DNA of 64,000 nucleotides from Knufia peltigerae. Its lineage: Eukaryota; Ascomycota; Eurotiomycetes; Chaetothyriales; Trichomeriaceae. The stretch covers positions 372,001 to 436,000 of the forward strand of contig JAPDRN010000006.1 of NCBI GenBank assembly GCA_030247855.1, in the 5' to 3' direction. The notes beneath the pieces were generated by a model, which worked only from the letters and a program-made list of their open reading frames with translations, ran no database searches and had not been told where the DNA came from. How positions within the stretch are numbered: the first letter of the stretch is position 1; every line of letters begins with the position of its first letter. Below, piece after piece: positions 63,014 to 64,000 of this stretch. The translations under genes and the position numbers were made by a program.

Positions 63014-64000
63014 ATGGCCGACGGACAACTCCCTTCATCAGAACCCGAAAGCCACAGCAGTAGCAATAATTCCAGCACAAATCATAGCAGGAGCCAGAGT
63101 GCCCACGGAAGGGCTGGTCAAAAAACGCACAAGGTCAAATTTATCGGTGACGAGGATGGTGGTGGTGGTGAACAGGGAGAGTCCTCCCGACGGAGGAGTA
63201 TACCTGAAATACGACTCGCAGAATCAGAAGATGTAGCCGACTCTCCCATGACGCCGACCGAGTCGGAATATGCAGGACGAGCCGATGTTGCAGCTGCCCA
63301 AGCACAGAGTCGGGCCAGTCGCTTAGCCTTTAGACTCAGCAACTCACAAACACAAACGGGACGCGGCAAGACAAACTCTGGTTCAAATACTCCTCTCATA
63401 CCAAACCAACAAGGTTCGTGCACGACAGCTCCCATCACAACCAGGATCGGAATGCCTGCATCTTTTGGAAGATTCGTGCTGACATTGCAATCGACTAGGT
63501 TATGCTTCACCCGACAACTCACCGCCCATGAAACCATTGAGCGACTGGCTTGTCGACGTCGACGATATTCCTCTGACCTCCCTTTCCAAAGACAAACGAC
63601 CATATACTATCCACGACGATACGACTGATGACGATGATGACGACGATGATGAAAAGCCCAAAACCCTCAAGCGAGATGACGAAAACATAGCCGAAGCGAG
63701 ACGCCTTTTGAGAACCCTCACCAATGGCCCCCAACAGGGGTCCAGATGGCAGCCTCATCCTAGGTCTGGATCGGAGACCCCGGCCGTTGATAAACATCTA
63801 CACGACTTAGATTATGTCCCACCTCCAAATGATTATCGGCCTGGCGTCTTCGGGGCCATTCTCTCGTCCAAGCTTGCCGATCTTCAACAACATGGCTTCA
63901 CGCATCCAAGGTACCATGACGATAGCCCTCAACACCATCAAGGTGTCAGGCACGACTCCAAAGATGGTCGTTTCGCCGGCCATTCCCGAGCGAATTCGGA
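63014..64000 (+). CDS. Probable Prm10/DUF1212 membrane protein, 5' part
   Basis: The N-terminal soluble region of a gene that runs off the window. Exon 1 (63014-63413) begins MADGQLPSSEPESHSSSNNS and includes KTHKVKFIGDEDGGGGEQGE. An 85 bp intron (63414-63498, GTTCGT...GACTAG) joins GYASPDNSPPMKPLSDWLVD. A run of about ten acidic residues, then AEARRLLRTLTNGPQ and LDYVPPPNDYRPGVFGAILS, follow. Disordered acidic N-termini ending in YVPxPxxYRxGVLxxLL are typical of fungal Prm10-like proteins with the ThrE/DUF1212 membrane domain, which would lie beyond 64000. Met at 62945 is an alternative start. The family call is tentative because no membrane helix is in view. Confidence 0.6.

Noticed and set aside
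1..64000. CRISPR arrays, bacterial operons or prophage
   Set aside because: Spliceosomal introns throughout and no regularly spaced repeats; the DNA is eukaryotic.

Overview
This 64 kb window looks like nuclear chromosomal DNA of a filamentous ascomycete (Pezizomycotina). Genes are split by many short GT-AG introns of about 48-160 bp, often with a CTAAC-like branch site. It also carries conserved eukaryotic housekeeping genes (NOB1, NOP10, SEN2, GTR1), five Zn2Cys6 regulators and a large catabolic repertoire. The mix of regulators, oxygenases, permeases and CoA-linked enzymes fits a Eurotiomycete such as a black yeast (Chaetothyriales), but that placement is inference only. No CRISPR array, plasmid origin, rRNA or convincing tRNA gene was seen.

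Left part (1-21.5 kb): the 3' end of an MFS transporter, a Zn2Cys6 regulator, then an RNA-processing neighbourhood: NOB1 (+), NOP10 (-, two exons) and SEN2 (+). These are followed by an arrestin-like protein, the TORC1 GTPase GTR1, a 2-oxoglutarate/Fe(II) oxygenase, a second Zn2Cys6 regulator, a three-exon cupin, a Ser/Ala-rich GPI-type wall protein and a 2 kb interval without a supportable gene.

Middle part (21.5-45.7 kb): a catabolic block. In order: cytochrome P450, Baeyer-Villiger monooxygenase (BVMO), iron-containing alcohol dehydrogenase, Zn2Cys6 regulator, sugar-porter MFS permease, a broken thiolase, alpha/beta hydrolase, acyl-CoA ligase, another Zn2Cys6 regulator, a broken SnoaL-like gene, a secreted PLC-like phosphodiesterase, and a CoA-transferase III/racemase ending in SKL. 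The order of chemistry is hydroxylation, ketone to ester or lactone, hydrolysis, alcohol oxidation, CoA activation and thiolysis. This suggests a cyclic ketone, terpenoid or alicyclic degradation pathway. The local thiolase has lost the segment carrying its nucleophilic cysteine.

Right part (46-62 kb): an amino-acid permease, two small cupins on either side of a Zn2Cys6 regulator and a type II haloacid dehalogenase-like enzyme, a seven-exon amidase, a D-2-hydroxyacid dehydrogenase, a short-chain dehydrogenase, a class II aldolase with one in-frame TGA, and a fumarylacetoacetate hydrolase-family enzyme. Together they look like a second peripheral catabolic module for amide, 2-oxo-acid or sugar-acid substrates. 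The window ends in the 5' part of a probable Prm10/DUF1212 membrane protein.

All gene models were spliced by eye from reading frame, splice consensus and remembered family motifs. Intron coordinates are exact readings of the sequence, but no transcript or database search supports them.
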